Shown here: piece after piece, positions 29,006-38,721 of the stretch | How positions within the stretch are numbered: position 1 is the first letter of the stretch | Layout: each line of letters opens with the position of its first letter | NCBI RefSeq assembly: GCF_019795155.1 | Contig: NZ_JAILYN010000002.1 | Span: forward strand, 1-64,000 | DNA from: Marinobacterium arenosum | Lineage (GTDB): Bacteria; Pseudomonadota; Gammaproteobacteria; Pseudomonadales; Balneatricaceae | DNA length: 64,000 nucleotides | Direction of reading: 5' to 3' | Notes under the pieces: generated by a model | Database searches by the model: none | Told to the model about the DNA's origin: nothing | The model's input: the letters and a program-made list of their open reading frames with translations, nothing else | Made by a program: the position numbers and the translations under genes

Positions 29006-30769
29006 TTACACGTAGTCCTTGTATTTCTCCAGGTGGCGCACCGGCTTGGACAGTGCGTCGCGGCGGAACGGGTCGCCCAGCTCACGAGTACACATGATCT
29101 CGATAACGGTGGTCTTGCCCTCTTCCATCTGCTTGCGGATCGCTTCCTGCAGCGTCGGGCCCACGTCTTCCAGCTTGTCGACGGTGACACCCTCGGCGCC
29201 CATGGAGCGGGCGATGGCGGCGAAGCTCGGGTTCTCCAGCTCACCGGCTACGAAGCGGCGGTTGTAGAAGTCGACCTGGTTCTTCTTCTCGGCACCCCAC
29301 TGACGGTTGTGGAATACCACGGAGGTGACCGGGATGTTCTCGCGTACGCAGGTCATGATCTCCATCATCGACATACCCCAGGCGCCGTCACCGGCGTAGG
29401 AGATGCCCGGACGATCCGGCGCAGCCACTTTGGCACCGATCATGGTCGGCAGCGCGTAACCGCAGTTACCGAACGACATCGCCGCGAAGAAGGAGCGCGG
29501 ACGCTCGAAGCGCAGGTAGCTGTTGGAGACGGAGTTGATGTTGCCGATATCGGTGGACACCATCACGTCGGCCGGCATCGCTTTTTCAAGCTCGCGCAGC
29601 ACCTGACGCGGATGCAGCCAGTTGCCCTCTTCCGCTTGCTGCTCGGCGATCATATCCATTGAGTATTCGTCCTTCTCGTGGATCCAGTCGTCCAGCTCCG
29701 CTTCCCAGGCCGCTTTCTCTGCGGCGATGGTTGCTTCACGCTCAGCACGGTTTTCCAGGCACTTCGGCGACTTTTCTGCCAGTCGGGCCAACAGCGCCTT
29801 GGCAGCGGCTTTCGCATCGCCGCAGATGCCCACGTCGATCTTCTTAACCAGGCCCAGCATCTTCGGATCGCAATCGACCTGGATGATCTTGGCGTTCTTC
29901 GGCCAGTAGTCCAGGCCGTGCTGCGGCAGGGTGCCGAACGGCCCCAGACGGGTGCCCAGCGCCAGCACCACGTCGGCTTTGGCCATCAGTTTCATACCGG
30001 CCTTGGAGCCCTGGTAACCCAGCGGACCACACCACATCGGGTGAGACGCCGGGAAGGAGTCGTTATGCAGGTAGCTGTTTACCACCGGCAGGCCCAGCGC
30101 GTCGGACAGTGCGATCGCTTCTTCCCAGGCATCGCCCAGCACCACACCGCCGCCGGAGATCATCACCGGGAACTCGGCGTTGGCCAGCAGTTCGGCCGCT
30201 TCGTTCAGCGCCTGTTCGCCACCGGCGGAGCGCTCGATACGGATCGGCTGCGGGATTTCGCAGTCGATATCGCCGTAGAACAGATCACGCGGGATATTCA
30301 GCTGAGTCGGGCCGTTCTCCAGCATTGCGCGGTCGAAGCAGCGGGCGGTCAGCTCGGCCATACGGCTGTTGTTGACCACGCTTACCTGGTACTTGGTGAT
30401 TGTTTCGAAGAACGGCAGCTGCTGAGCTTCCTGGAAACCACCCAGGCCCTGGGAGTTGGTACCGGTTTCCGGGGTGATGCAGACCACCGGCGAGTGTGCC
30501 CAGTAGGCCGCTGCGATAGCGGTTACGAAGTTGGTGATACCCGGACCGTTCTGAGCGATACAAACACCGTGACGACCCGAAACGCGTGCGAAACCATCCG
30601 CCATGTGACCGGCGCCCTGCTCGTGCACTACCGGGATCAGCCGGATACCGGCCGGAGCGAAGATATCCATCGCATCCATGAACGCGGAGCCCATGATGCC
30701 GAAGACTTCGGTTACACCATTGGCGACGAGGGTTTCCACCATCGCTTCACTTGGAGTCATACGTGCCAT
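29006..30769 (-). CDS. xsc: Sulfoacetaldehyde acetyltransferase
   Basis: 587 residues from ATG 30769 (MARMTPSEAMVETLVANGVT), preceded by AAGGAA; an upstream extension lacks a ribosome site. Thiamine diphosphate enzyme that cleaves sulfoacetaldehyde with phosphate to acetyl phosphate and sulfite. The family start with GIMGSAFMDAMDIF, HEQGAGHMADGFARVSGRHG and the ThDP motif GDGAWGMSMMEIMT...VVFHNRQWGAEKKNQ are all Xsc-like, and the length matches. Downstream of ald by about 70 bases in the taurine cluster. Confidence 0.96.
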   Translation of the reverse strand: MARMTPSEAMVETLVANGVTEVFGIMGSAFMDAMDIFAPAGIRLIPVVHEQGAGHMADGFARVSGRHGVCIAQNGPGITNFVTAIAAAYWAHSPVVCITPETGTNSQGLGGFQEAQQLPFFETITKYQVSVVNNSRMAELTARCFDRAMLENGPTQLNIPRDLFYGDIDCEIPQPIRIERSAGGEQALNEAAELLANAEFPVMISGGGVVLGDAWEEAIALSDALGLPVVNSYLHNDSFPASHPMWCGPLGYQGSKAGMKLMAKADVVLALGTRLGPFGTLPQHGLDYWPKNAKIIQVDCDPKMLGLVKKIDVGICGDAKAAAKALLARLAEKSPKCLENRAEREATIAAEKAAWEAELDDWIHEKDEYSMDMIAEQQAEEGNWLHPRQVLRELEKAMPADVMVSTDIGNINSVSNSYLRFERPRSFFAAMSFGNCGYALPTMIGAKVAAPDRPGISYAGDGAWGMSMMEIMTCVRENIPVTSVVFHNRQWGAEKKNQVDFYNRRFVAGELENPSFAAIARSMGAEGVTVDKLEDVGPTLQEAIRKQMEEGKTTVIEIMCTRELGDPFRRDALSKPVRHLEKYKDYV

Positions 30770-30838
30770 ATTCGTATTCCTTCTTATTGTATTGGGCGAC
30801 AGCGAGACAACTGTCGCCACAGAGTGTGTTGGATTTAA

Positions 30839-31945
30839 TCAGGCGTTGTACGGTGCGTACTCGAGGCCCAGGGCTTCTGCGACTTCCGCGCAGGTGATCT
30901 GACCGTTGTGCACGTTCAGGCCGTTGGCCAGATGCTTGTCACGACGGATCGCTTCCTGCCAACCGAGGTCGGCCAGTGCCAGAATGTGCGGCAGCGTGGC
31001 GTTGTTCAGGGCCAGCGTGGAGGTACGGGCAACACCGCCCGGCATGTTGGCAACGCAGTAGTGCACCACGTCGTCAACGATATAAGTGGGTTCCTGGTGC
31101 GTGGTCGCGCGGGAGGTCTCGAAGCAACCACCCTGGTCGATCGCCACGTCGACCACCACCGCACCCGGTTTCATCTGCTTGACCATCTCGGCGGTGACCA
31201 GCTTCGGCGCCGCGGCACCGGGGATCAGCACCCCGCCGATCACCAGGTCGGCGGAAAGTACGTGGGCTTCCAGCGAGGCCTTGCTGGAGTAGACGGTCTG
31301 GATGCTGGTGCCGAATTCGGCGACCAGTCGGCGCAGCACGTCGACCGAGCGGTCCAGCACCACCACCTGGGCGCCCATGCCGACCGCCATACGGGCGGCA
31401 TTACTGCCGACCACACCGCCACCGATGATCACCACCTTGGCCGGCTCGACGCCGGGCACACCGCCCAGCAGTACACCGCGGCCCTGCTTGGATTTCTCCA
31501 GGCAGGCGGCACCGGCCTGGATCGACATCCGCCCGGCAACCTCGGACATCGGCGCCAGCAACGGCAGGCCGCCCTTGTCGGAAGTGACGGTTTCATAGGC
31601 GATGCAGGTGGCACCGCTGGCGATCAGGTCGTGGGTCTGCTCCGGGTCCGGCGCCAGGTGCAGGTAGGTGAACAGCAGCTGGCCCGGACGCAGCATCTTG
31701 CGCTCCACCGCCTGCGGCTCCTTCACCTTGACGATCATCTCCGCTTCGGCGAACACCGCTTCGGCGCTGGCGGCGATAGACGCGCCGGCCGCCCGGTAGT
31801 CGTCGTCGCTGAAGCCGATACCTTCACCGGCGTTGGTTTCCACAACCACCTGGTGACCACGGCTGGTCAGCTCCTGCACGCTGGCAGGCACCATTCCGAC
31901 GCGATACTCGTGGTTTTTGATCTCTTTCGGGACACCGATCAACAT
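30839..31945 (-). CDS. ald: Alanine dehydrogenase
   Basis: 368 residues, full length. NAD-dependent oxidation of L-alanine to pyruvate and ammonia. Starts [20 protein letters not shown]; the Rossmann motif is [20 protein letters not shown] (about residue 170). The catalytic lysine and histidine segments (IVKVKEP, YLHLAPD) are present. In the taurine pathway it regenerates pyruvate, the amino acceptor for Tpa, and releases taurine nitrogen as ammonia. GGGAG precedes the ATG. Confidence 0.96.
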   Translation of the reverse strand: MLIGVPKEIKNHEYRVGMVPASVQELTSRGHQVVVETNAGEGIGFSDDDYRAAGASIAASAEAVFAEAEMIVKVKEPQAVERKMLRPGQLLFTYLHLAPDPEQTHDLIASGATCIAYETVTSDKGGLPLLAPMSEVAGRMSIQAGAACLEKSKQGRGVLLGGVPGVEPAKVVIIGGGVVGSNAARMAVGMGAQVVVLDRSVDVLRRLVAEFGTSIQTVYSSKASLEAHVLSADLVIGGVLIPGAAAPKLVTAEMVKQMKPGAVVVDVAIDQGGCFETSRATTHQEPTYIVDDVVHYCVANMPGGVARTSTLALNNATLPHILALADLGWQEAIRRDKHLANGLNVHNGQITCAEVAEALGLEYAPYNA

Positions 31946-32148
31946 GTCGCCACTCCCTTCTAATTGTTATTGCGGGTGGTTCAACCAGGTGCCGACGGTA
32001 TTGCCAAGCTGCCCGGTTAACGTGAGATCAAGATTAGGAGGGGGGCGGAATTGGGAGTAGGACCAGATACGGGGGAGCTGTTAAGCCAGCATTGGGCCAG
32101 CCCGAATTGAGAGCTATTTCTTTTGTATTTCAATAGATTAAAAAACAA
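31946..32148. promoter_or_regulatory. Upstream region of the ald-xsc transcript with a possible TauR site
   Basis: Holds no gene. On the minus strand CTGGTCCTA (32066-32058) resembles the CTGGACTTAA boxes described for TauR. Similar CTGGTTCTAA (36031-36022) and CTGGTCTTA (36082) lie upstream of tpa. The match is partial and the box is short. Confidence 0.3.
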
Positions 32149-32180
32149 CCTCAGAAACTATTGCAGCCTCTGAGGTGGCT
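32140..32180 (-). terminator. Terminator of tauR
   Basis: On the minus strand CACCTCAGA and TCTGAGGTTG pair around a 13-nt loop, followed by TTTTTT. It lies about 215 bases past the tauR stop, after a family B repeat. Confidence 0.65.
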
Positions 32181-32209
32181 TTTTGACATCGAAAATAAGC
32201 CCACCGGGA

Positions 32210-32392
32210 ATCAGATCGGATATAACCGCCTACGGCGGTGGTGTACTAATACCCAAAGGGCACACCGAGTACACCCTACAGCCGGAATCTGCGGTTGTGT
32301 TGTAGGGTTGGCTTTAGCCGACCAGGAGCCCAAAGGGCTCCAAGCCGCCTACGGCGGTGGTGCACTGAAGTACACCCTACAGCCGCGCTTAA
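32210..32392. repeat. Family B dispersed repeat, copy 3 (longest)
   Basis: Contains CCAAAGGGCACACCGAGT, TGTAGGGTTGGCTTTAGCCG, ACCAGGAGCCC-aaa-GGGCTCC and two copies of GCCGCCTACGGCGGTGGTG-like palindromic text (CCGCCTACGGCGG). It abuts the tauR stop codon. Confidence 0.7.
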
Positions 32393-33858
32393 ACCATCTC
32401 GTGGATCAGTTCCGCCAGCAGACGGATACCGGGTTCGATCCGGTCGGTGGAGATCGACGAGTAACCGAGCCGGAAATAGTTGAGCGGCGGCGGCTGACGC
32501 AGGAAGTGGATGTCACCGGGTTCGATCAGGATGTCACGCTCCATCGCCCGTTTTTGCAATTCACGGGCATCCAGGCCTTCCGGCCCCTGCACCCAGTAGC
32601 AGGAGCCACCGAAGGACGGCTGCTTGTGCGACTCCGGCAGATGGGTATTCAGCGCCTCGTCCATCGCATGCCAGCGTGCTTCGTAACAACGCATGATGTT
32701 CATGATCAACGCGTCGTGGTAACCACGCTCCAGGAACAGCGCCACCGAACGCTGGTTGTTGGCGGCGGGGTGACGCACCATCAGCCGGCGCAGCGCCCTC
32801 GCCTCGCGGATAAACTCCGTCGGGCCGACCATATAGCCGAGCCGCAGCCCCGGCGCCAGGGTTTTAGACAGGCTGCCGATATAGAGTACCCGTTCGTTCT
32901 TATCGAGACTCTTCAACGCCGGAATCGGGTTGGACTTGAAGTTGGTTTCACTCTCGTAGTCGTCTTCGATAATGATGAAATCATGCTCGTCGGCACGCTT
33001 GAGCAACTCGTAACGTCGCTCGATCGGCATGGTCACGGTGGTCGGGCACTGGTGACTCGGCGTCGTATACACCAGATCGCAATCGTCCAACCGCGCGTCG
33101 ACGACCATGCCGTCGTCGTCCACTTCGATCGGACGGACACTCGACGGCCGGATCGAGGCAATATTGCGGATATCGACGTAGCCCGGTTCCTCCAGGCCGA
33201 TCAGGCTGTCCTGATCCAGCAGCAGCTGGGCCATCATATAGAGCGACTGCTGGGCGCCAACGGTCACCAGGATCTGGTCCGCCGACGCCCAGACGCCCCG
33301 TCGTGGCAGCAAGCGGGTACGGATCTGCTCGATCAGCAGCGGGTCGTCATTATCGAAACGGTCGGACGCCCAGTCACGGATCGCCGGCACACTTACCGCA
33401 TCGCGGCAGCATTCGCGCCAGTTGTTGGTCGGAAACAGCGAGGGATCGAACTGGCCGTAGATAAAGGGATAGGTATATTTCTGCCAGTCACGCGGCTTGA
33501 CCATATTGGCCTGCTGGGAGGGCCGGCTTTTCATCCGGTAATCCCAGTCCGGCCGGTGCAGGCCAGCCTCACTGGCGGGCTGGGGGGTTTCCAGCGCCAC
33601 CTTGCCGGCCAGGATATCCGGATTGACATAATAGCCACTGCGCTCTCGGGCGATCAGGTAACCGTCATCGAGCAGATGCTCATACGCCAGCACCACCGTA
33701 TTTCGTGCCACGTTGAGCTGTTTTGCCAGTTTACGGCTCGATGGCAACGGTGCATCCTGCGGGATATTGCCGTTGAGAATCGCAGCAGCAATCTGCTCAC
33801 GCAACTGCTGCTGCAGACTGGTACCCTTGTCCTGCGACAAGTGGAAGAGTTGAAACAT
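32389..33858 (-). CDS. tauR: TauR-like MocR-family regulator (GntR HTH + aminotransferase fold)
   Basis: 489 residues from ATG 33858 (AAGG seven bases upstream; ATG 33864 also possible). Residues about 10-80 are a GntR winged helix (LREQIAAAILNGNIPQDAPL, LPSSRKLAKQLNVARNTVV). The rest is a type I aminotransferase-like domain with the PLP lysine in YIGSLSKTLAPGLRLGYMVG. TauR activates taurine genes in the presence of PLP and taurine in Rhodobacter. Its place between tpa and ald-xsc supports this. Same strand as both, with its own terminator. Confidence 0.85.
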   Translation of the reverse strand: MFQLFHLSQDKGTSLQQQLREQIAAAILNGNIPQDAPLPSSRKLAKQLNVARNTVVLAYEHLLDDGYLIARERSGYYVNPDILAGKVALETPQPASEAGLHRPDWDYRMKSRPSQQANMVKPRDWQKYTYPFIYGQFDPSLFPTNNWRECCRDAVSVPAIRDWASDRFDNDDPLLIEQIRTRLLPRRGVWASADQILVTVGAQQSLYMMAQLLLDQDSLIGLEEPGYVDIRNIASIRPSSVRPIEVDDDGMVVDARLDDCDLVYTTPSHQCPTTVTMPIERRYELLKRADEHDFIIIEDDYESETNFKSNPIPALKSLDKNERVLYIGSLSKTLAPGLRLGYMVGPTEFIREARALRRLMVRHPAANNQRSVALFLERGYHDALIMNIMRCYEARWHAMDEALNTHLPESHKQPSFGGSCYWVQGPEGLDARELQKRAMERDILIEPGDIHFLRQPPPLNYFRLGYSSISTDRIEPGIRLLAELIHEMV

Positions 33859-34130
33859 AGCCATGCCTTATTATAGTTATTTCGCTTAACCGAGGCGGCT
33901 GGTGATACCGGCTCGCCCCTACTACTACTTCGGCAGCCTCCCTACCCCTGACTTGAGTATAGGTAGCCACTGCCGGGGTCCCGCACCCGCAATTTTGAAC
34001 AAAATTAACATTAAAAACGGCACTAACCATAAAAAAAGGTTCTTCGCGCTTTAGAGGGAATCCTCCATGACAGTCATAAACTTGCCGCCAGGCCCCCCTT
34101 GGTCGGGCGGCCCTGTCTACGTCGACTCCA

Positions 34131-34275
34131 AGCATGCCGAGTACGGCCCCGGCAGCAGCGGGCTCGACAGCAGCGGGCTCGGCATGCCTCTTGGCTACCG
34201 ATCACGACAAGGTTTGTGGGGTTCGAAAGTGTCGCCCTCGGAGCGGGCTGCCACGAAGAGCGGTCTCGGTAGCCT
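34131..34275. repeat. Degraded family A unit in the tauR-tpa gap
   Basis: CAGCAGCGGGCTCGGCATGC, CTTGGCTACCGATCACGAC and GTCGCCCTCGGAGCGGGCTG, the last written here as recognisable unit text, follow the order of the family A unit but with many changes. The rest of the 33859-34472 gap holds no recognised gene apart from the tpa terminator. Confidence 0.55.
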
Positions 34276-34353
34276 TGCAGGGTGGGCTCGTATTATGTGC
34301 CCACGCGCGCTTGTACATATGATGCCGATGTTTCCCTCTAACCCGCGATGAAT

Positions 34354-34382
34354 CAAAAAAAGCCGCGATCGTTGTCGCGGCT
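34354..34382 (-). terminator. Terminator of tpa
   Basis: On the minus strand AGCCGCGA-caacga-TCGCGGCT is followed by TTTTTTT. About 90 bases past the tpa stop. Confidence 0.85.
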
Positions 34383-34472
34383 GTCCGTAATCTTTGTCAG
34401 ACCAAACGGCTTTGAGCAATGCGGCAGCCGTCCCTGCTGCCGCCAGAGTGCCTGTCAGGCTTGCAACAGAAC

Positions 34473-35861
34473 TCAGTTGGGCGCCAGCTCCGCCAGCGCG
34501 TTGTCGAGCGCATCGACGATGCAGTCGATCTCCTCGCGGCTGGCGATCAGCGCCGGGCTCAGGCAGATAGTGTTGTTGAACTCGCGGAACGAACGGTTGG
34601 TACGCCCGATAATCACGCCGTTCTTCATGCAGTGGGCGCCGATGGCGATCGGCAGACTCTCGTCGACCGGCTCCTTAGTGGTACGGTCTTTCACCAGCTC
34701 GAAACCGGCAAACAGCCCCTTGCCACGCACGTCGCCGATCACGTCGTACTTCTCCATCAGCTGGTTCAGCCGGCCGCGCAGGTATTCGCCCTGCAGCGCC
34801 ACATTGTCCAGCAGTTTCTCATCCTCGATGATCTGCATGTTAACCAGCGCCGCCGCCGGGCCCGCGGTGCAGCCGCCGAAGGTGGAGATGTCGCGGAAGT
34901 AGCCCATGCGTGCGTCATCGTCCTCTTTGAAGGCCTCGAACACCGCCTCGGTGGTCACGGTACAGGAGATCGCCGCATAACCGGAGGCAACCCCTTTCGC
35001 CATGGTGACGATGTCCGGCTGGATGCCGTAGTGCTGGTAGCCGAACCACTTGCCGGTACGGCCCAGGCCGCAGACCACTTCGTCGATATGCAGCAGCACG
35101 TCGTACTTCTTGCAGATCTCCTGCACCCGCTGCCAGTAGCCCTGCGGCGGCTCGATCACCCCGCCGCCGGCGGTGATCGGCTCCAGGCAGAGGGCGCCGA
35201 CAGTGTCCGGCCCCTCAGCCAGGATCACCTTCTCGATCTGATCGGCCGCCCAGACGCCGTAATTGTCCAGATCGGCTTCCGGCTGGGCACGGTATTCGCA
35301 GCAGTGCGGTACTTCGACGAAGCCCGGCGTGAACGGGCCGTACTGGTTCTTGCGTTCGAACTGACCGGTGGCGCTCAGCGCCGTGATGGTGGTGCCGTGA
35401 TAGTCGCGCTCGCGATACAGCACCTTGTACTTCTTGCCGCCGTATTTCTTCTCGGCGATCTGACGGACGATCTTGAACGCCTTCTCGTTGGCTTCTGAAC
35501 CGGAGTTGGAGTAATAGACGCGGCTCATACCCGGCATCTTGTCCAGCAGCTTCTCGGCGAACTGCGCCGCCGGCACGTTGCCGGCGGTCTGGGCGAAGTA
35601 GTTCATGGTGACCAGCTGGTCGCGCACCGCATCGGCAATCTCGGTGCGGCCATAGCCGACATTGACGGTCCAGACCGCGCCGGAGACCGCATCCAGGTAT
35701 TCGTTGCCCTTGGCATCCCAGACCCGCATCCCCTCGCCTTTGACGATCACCAGCGGGTCGTTCTGCTCGAACGGCTTGTGCTGGGTGATATGGTGCCAGA
35801 CGTGATTGCGGTCCTGCTCGATCACTTCGCCGGCATTGAATTCGTTAGCATTGAAAGTCAT
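34473..35861 (-). CDS. tpa: Taurine--pyruvate aminotransferase
   Basis: 462 residues, class III aminotransferase. It moves the amino group of taurine to pyruvate, giving sulfoacetaldehyde and alanine. The N-terminal HVWHHITQHKPF, YYSNSGSEANEKAFK, IDEVVCGLGRTGKWFGYQ and the PLP lysine in IVTMAKGVASGYA are clear. It is close to known Tpa in length and in the N-terminal blocks. AGGAGG precedes ATG 35861. Own promoter and terminator; partners Xsc, Ald and Pta are 2.5-8 kb downstream. Confidence 0.93.
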   Translation of the reverse strand: MTFNANEFNAGEVIEQDRNHVWHHITQHKPFEQNDPLVIVKGEGMRVWDAKGNEYLDAVSGAVWTVNVGYGRTEIADAVRDQLVTMNYFAQTAGNVPAAQFAEKLLDKMPGMSRVYYSNSGSEANEKAFKIVRQIAEKKYGGKKYKVLYRERDYHGTTITALSATGQFERKNQYGPFTPGFVEVPHCCEYRAQPEADLDNYGVWAADQIEKVILAEGPDTVGALCLEPITAGGGVIEPPQGYWQRVQEICKKYDVLLHIDEVVCGLGRTGKWFGYQHYGIQPDIVTMAKGVASGYAAISCTVTTEAVFEAFKEDDDARMGYFRDISTFGGCTAGPAAALVNMQIIEDEKLLDNVALQGEYLRGRLNQLMEKYDVIGDVRGKGLFAGFELVKDRTTKEPVDESLPIAIGAHCMKNGVIIGRTNRSFREFNNTICLSPALIASREEIDCIVDALDNALAELAPN

Positions 35862-36854
35862 GTAAACCTCCTGTCGGAGCTTGTTATTTTTTTAGGCGGC
35901 AGGAGCCAAACTCCTCACATCCAATTACTAACGGGCTCCGTCGGGTTCTGGCTGCTGTCTCTGCAGAGCGGCACTGCGAAGCCCCGTTGTCATCAAAAGT
36001 AGGATCATTGGTCGAGAGCAGTTAGAACCAGTTATCCGACCGGCATGATGCCAGCCCCGGAATACGGGGCTTGCGGGACGACTGGTCTTATTGGGAGGAT
36101 GGTGCTGGTACCACGAGTGGAGAAAAATCGCAGCTGAATTCCCTGCTACAACAGGCGCTTACGATTATTTGGCAAGCCGCTTTTAACGCCTGTCGGTATT
36201 GCGGGCGCCCCTGTCTCGAACAGCACTTCTACGAGACAGCAATATCAGGCTTGGTTATATCCAGCCCGGGTTGTGAACGTCAGGCGCAGCTCCGGCAGCA
36301 CCTGGTAAGACAGATGCAGTGCACAGGTCGCGGCCAAAGCCCCTCCTAAGACGTAATCCTGTTCGGTTCAGGCAATGCCGTTCGCGAATGGAGAAATATC
36401 TGCTCCCGGGGTCGCATCACCTTGTAGATGCTATGAAGGGCCACCGGTGATCTAACCTCCTAGCAAGAACACAGTTGCAGGTACGGTTATGACACACTCG
36501 GCAGCCCTTACTCATCAGTTTGAATTCTCTACCTGGCATTCGACCCGGACGCAAAAGGCTGGAAGTGGGCGTTCAGCAATGGTCAAAAACTGTTCCATCG
36601 CACCGTTTCGGCGGGGCGACCGTTATTGTAGATGGGGCGCGGCCGCAGGCGGTTGTGGAGCCCTGCAGGCTCCTGGTCGACTGATCCCCGAAGGGCACAC
36701 CGAGTCAACCCTACAGTCACCGTTCCTGCCACTTAACCGAACAGCGTTACGTTATTGCCGGGGGACTGCGTTGCAGAGTGCCAAGCCGATCTCTCCATCC
36801 CCCGGCCAATAAAGCGAACAACTCTGGAGCCATCAGTCTGCCTGGCGCAGACTA
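35862..36854. other. Gene-free gap of about 1 kb
   Basis: Between tpa and the ABC ATPase gene I see no credible gene. Two plus-strand open frames (36071-36349 and 36489-36812) have no ribosome site or known motif, and the second runs into the family B repeat at 36655. The part next to tpa holds candidate TauR boxes (36022-36031, 36082-36090) and two inverted repeats: GCCCCGGAATACGGGGC near 36053 and the tpa promoter region. Possibly a decayed gene, but nothing is recognisable. Confidence 0.5.
36655..36717. repeat. Family B dispersed repeat, copy 4
   Basis: GGAGCCC-tgca-GGCTCC, TGGTCGACTGATCCCCGAAG and GGCACACCGAGTCAACCCTA: both ends of the family B unit, close together as in copy 1. Confidence 0.7.
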
Positions 36855-37658
36855 TCAGCTGCCCAGCAGCAGCTTGTCGTCGTCCAGCTCCTCGCCGTCG
36901 CCACGCGCCTTGGCGAACAGCGCCAGCAGATCCTTCACCTGGTACTGCCTGCGCTCCTCGCCGGACAGGTCGAAGATCACCTTACCCTCATGCAGCATCA
37001 GCGTGCGGGTACCGTAATCCAGCGCCTGGCGCATCGAGTGGGTCACCATCATCACGGTGAGCTTCTTCTCGGCAACGATCTGGCTGGTGATATCCATCAC
37101 CAGCGCGGCGGTTTTCGGGTCCAGCGCGGCGGTATGCTCGTCCAGCAGCAGGATCTTGCTCGGCTGCAACGCCGACATCAGCAGGCTGATCGACTGGCGC
37201 TGGCCACCGGACAGCAATCCCATCTCGGCGTCGAGGCGGTTCTCCAAACCGAGGTTCAGCCGCTTCAACTGGGTACGGAAGATCTCGCGCAGCCGGTCGT
37301 TCAGAGCGAACGACAGGTTGCCCCGCTCCACCCGCCCGTAGGCCAGCGCCATGTTTTCTTCGACCGTCATATTGCCGCAGGTGCCGGCCAGCGGGTCCTG
37401 GAATACCCGCGCCACGTCGCGGGTACGGCCGGTGGCCGGCAACTTGGTTACGTCCTTGTCACCGAACAGGATGGTGCCGCCGGAGGCGGGAATATCGCCG
37501 GCGATGGCGTTCAGCAGGGTCGACTTGCCGGCGCCGTTGGAGCCGATCACGGTGACGAACTCCCCTTCTGGGATCACCAGATCGACGCCACGCAGCGCCT
37601 TCTTTTCGGTCGGCAGGCCGGGGTTGAAAGTTACCCGCAGGTTTTCGCAACGGATCAT
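36855..37658 (-). CDS. ABC transporter ATP-binding protein (TrpZ-like)
   Basis: 267 residues from ATG 37658 (MIRCENLRVTFNP), overlapping the permease stop as ATGA. Walker A is GSNGAGKST, the signature LLSGGQRQS, Walker B ILLLDEHTAAL. It powers import by the permease encoded just upstream. The C-terminal tail DGEELDDDKLLLGS is acidic. Last gene of the binding protein-permease-ATPase operon. Confidence 0.9.
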   Translation of the reverse strand: MIRCENLRVTFNPGLPTEKKALRGVDLVIPEGEFVTVIGSNGAGKSTLLNAIAGDIPASGGTILFGDKDVTKLPATGRTRDVARVFQDPLAGTCGNMTVEENMALAYGRVERGNLSFALNDRLREIFRTQLKRLNLGLENRLDAEMGLLSGGQRQSISLLMSALQPSKILLLDEHTAALDPKTAALVMDITSQIVAEKKLTVMMVTHSMRQALDYGTRTLMLHEGKVIFDLSGEERRQYQVKDLLALFAKARGDGEELDDDKLLLGS

Positions 37659-38560
37659 GACTGCGCCTCCCGGGCCGCTTGACGCGCCTTCCATTCACGG
37701 CGCAGCTGCGGCAGCACCAGTGCAATCGCCACCAGTGCGGCGGTGATCAGGTTCAGATCGGAGGCGGTAAAGCCGAGGAAGTCGGCGTTCAGCGCCATCG
37801 ATACCGCCAGCCGGTAGAGCAGCGAGCCGATGATGCAGCTGAACACGATCAGCCACATGTTGCGGGTGCCAATCAGCGATTCGCCGACGATCACCGCCGC
37901 CAGGCCGACCACGATGGTACCGATCCCCATGGTGGAGTCGGCGAAACCGTTGGTCTGGGCGAACAGCGCCCCGGCCACCGCCACCAGCGCATTGGACAGT
38001 GCCAGGCCGGCGTAGATCTTCTCCTTGATGACGATGCCATTGGCCTGCGCCATCCGCTTGTTGGCGCCGGTGGCACGCATCGCCAGGCCGTACTGGGTCT
38101 GCAGGAAGAAGGCGATCAGCAGGCCGAACAGCAACGCGCAGATACCGACGAAGATCACCTTCAGGTACATCGCCGGAATGCCCAGCGCCTCGAACGGACT
38201 CAGCACCGTCGGCTCCATGATCAACGCCACGTTGGGCTTGCCCATGATGCGCAGGTTGATGGTGTAGAGCGCGGTCATGGTCAGGATACTGGCCAGCAGG
38301 TGCAGGATATTGAAACGCAGGTTCAACCAGGCGGTGCACATGCCCGCCATCGCGCCGGCCAGCGCGGCACAGCCGGTCGCCAGATAGGGGTTGAAACCTG
38401 TCACGATCATCGACGCCGCCACCGCCGCGCCCAGCGTGAAGCTGCCGTCGACGGTCAGATCGGGGAAATCCAGCACCCTGAAGGTCAGATAGACGCCGAT
38501 GGCCACCAGGCCATAGACCAGCCCTATCTCCAGCGTACCCATAAAGGCAAACAAGGACAT
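37655..38560 (-). CDS. ABC transporter permease (TrpY/branched-chain-type)
   Basis: 301 residues with about nine hydrophobic spans. It resembles the permeases (BPD_transp_2 family) that pair with ABC_sub_bind proteins (GLVYGLVAIGVYLTFRVLDF; PDLTVDGSFTLGAAVAA). Inner membrane. Directly linked to the ATPase by a 4-base overlap and about 160 bases downstream of the binding protein gene. Substrate unknown; family members have been linked to tryptophan, tyrosine or other amines. Confidence 0.88.
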   Translation of the reverse strand: MSLFAFMGTLEIGLVYGLVAIGVYLTFRVLDFPDLTVDGSFTLGAAVAASMIVTGFNPYLATGCAALAGAMAGMCTAWLNLRFNILHLLASILTMTALYTINLRIMGKPNVALIMEPTVLSPFEALGIPAMYLKVIFVGICALLFGLLIAFFLQTQYGLAMRATGANKRMAQANGIVIKEKIYAGLALSNALVAVAGALFAQTNGFADSTMGIGTIVVGLAAVIVGESLIGTRNMWLIVFSCIIGSLLYRLAVSMALNADFLGFTASDLNLITAALVAIALVLPQLRREWKARQAAREAQS

Positions 38561-38721
38561 ACACTCTTCCTGATTGATAAAACGCAGTAGCGCCTGAAAA
38601 CTCTATACGACGTTTAAAAACGTCAAAAAAGCGCGCCGCGCGGCCCGCCTATCGCCACTTGAGAGCTGCGAAAAACGGACCCACGCGGCGTGATTCGATC
38701 AACCGCTAAACGGATGACTGA

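Noticed and set aside
32161-33876. 571-codon open frame antisense to tauR
   Set aside because: Runs through the tauR terminator and a family B repeat and mirrors the tauR codons.
36071-36812. Two small plus-strand open frames in the tpa-ABC gap
   Set aside because: No ribosome site or recognised motif, and one runs into a dispersed repeat.
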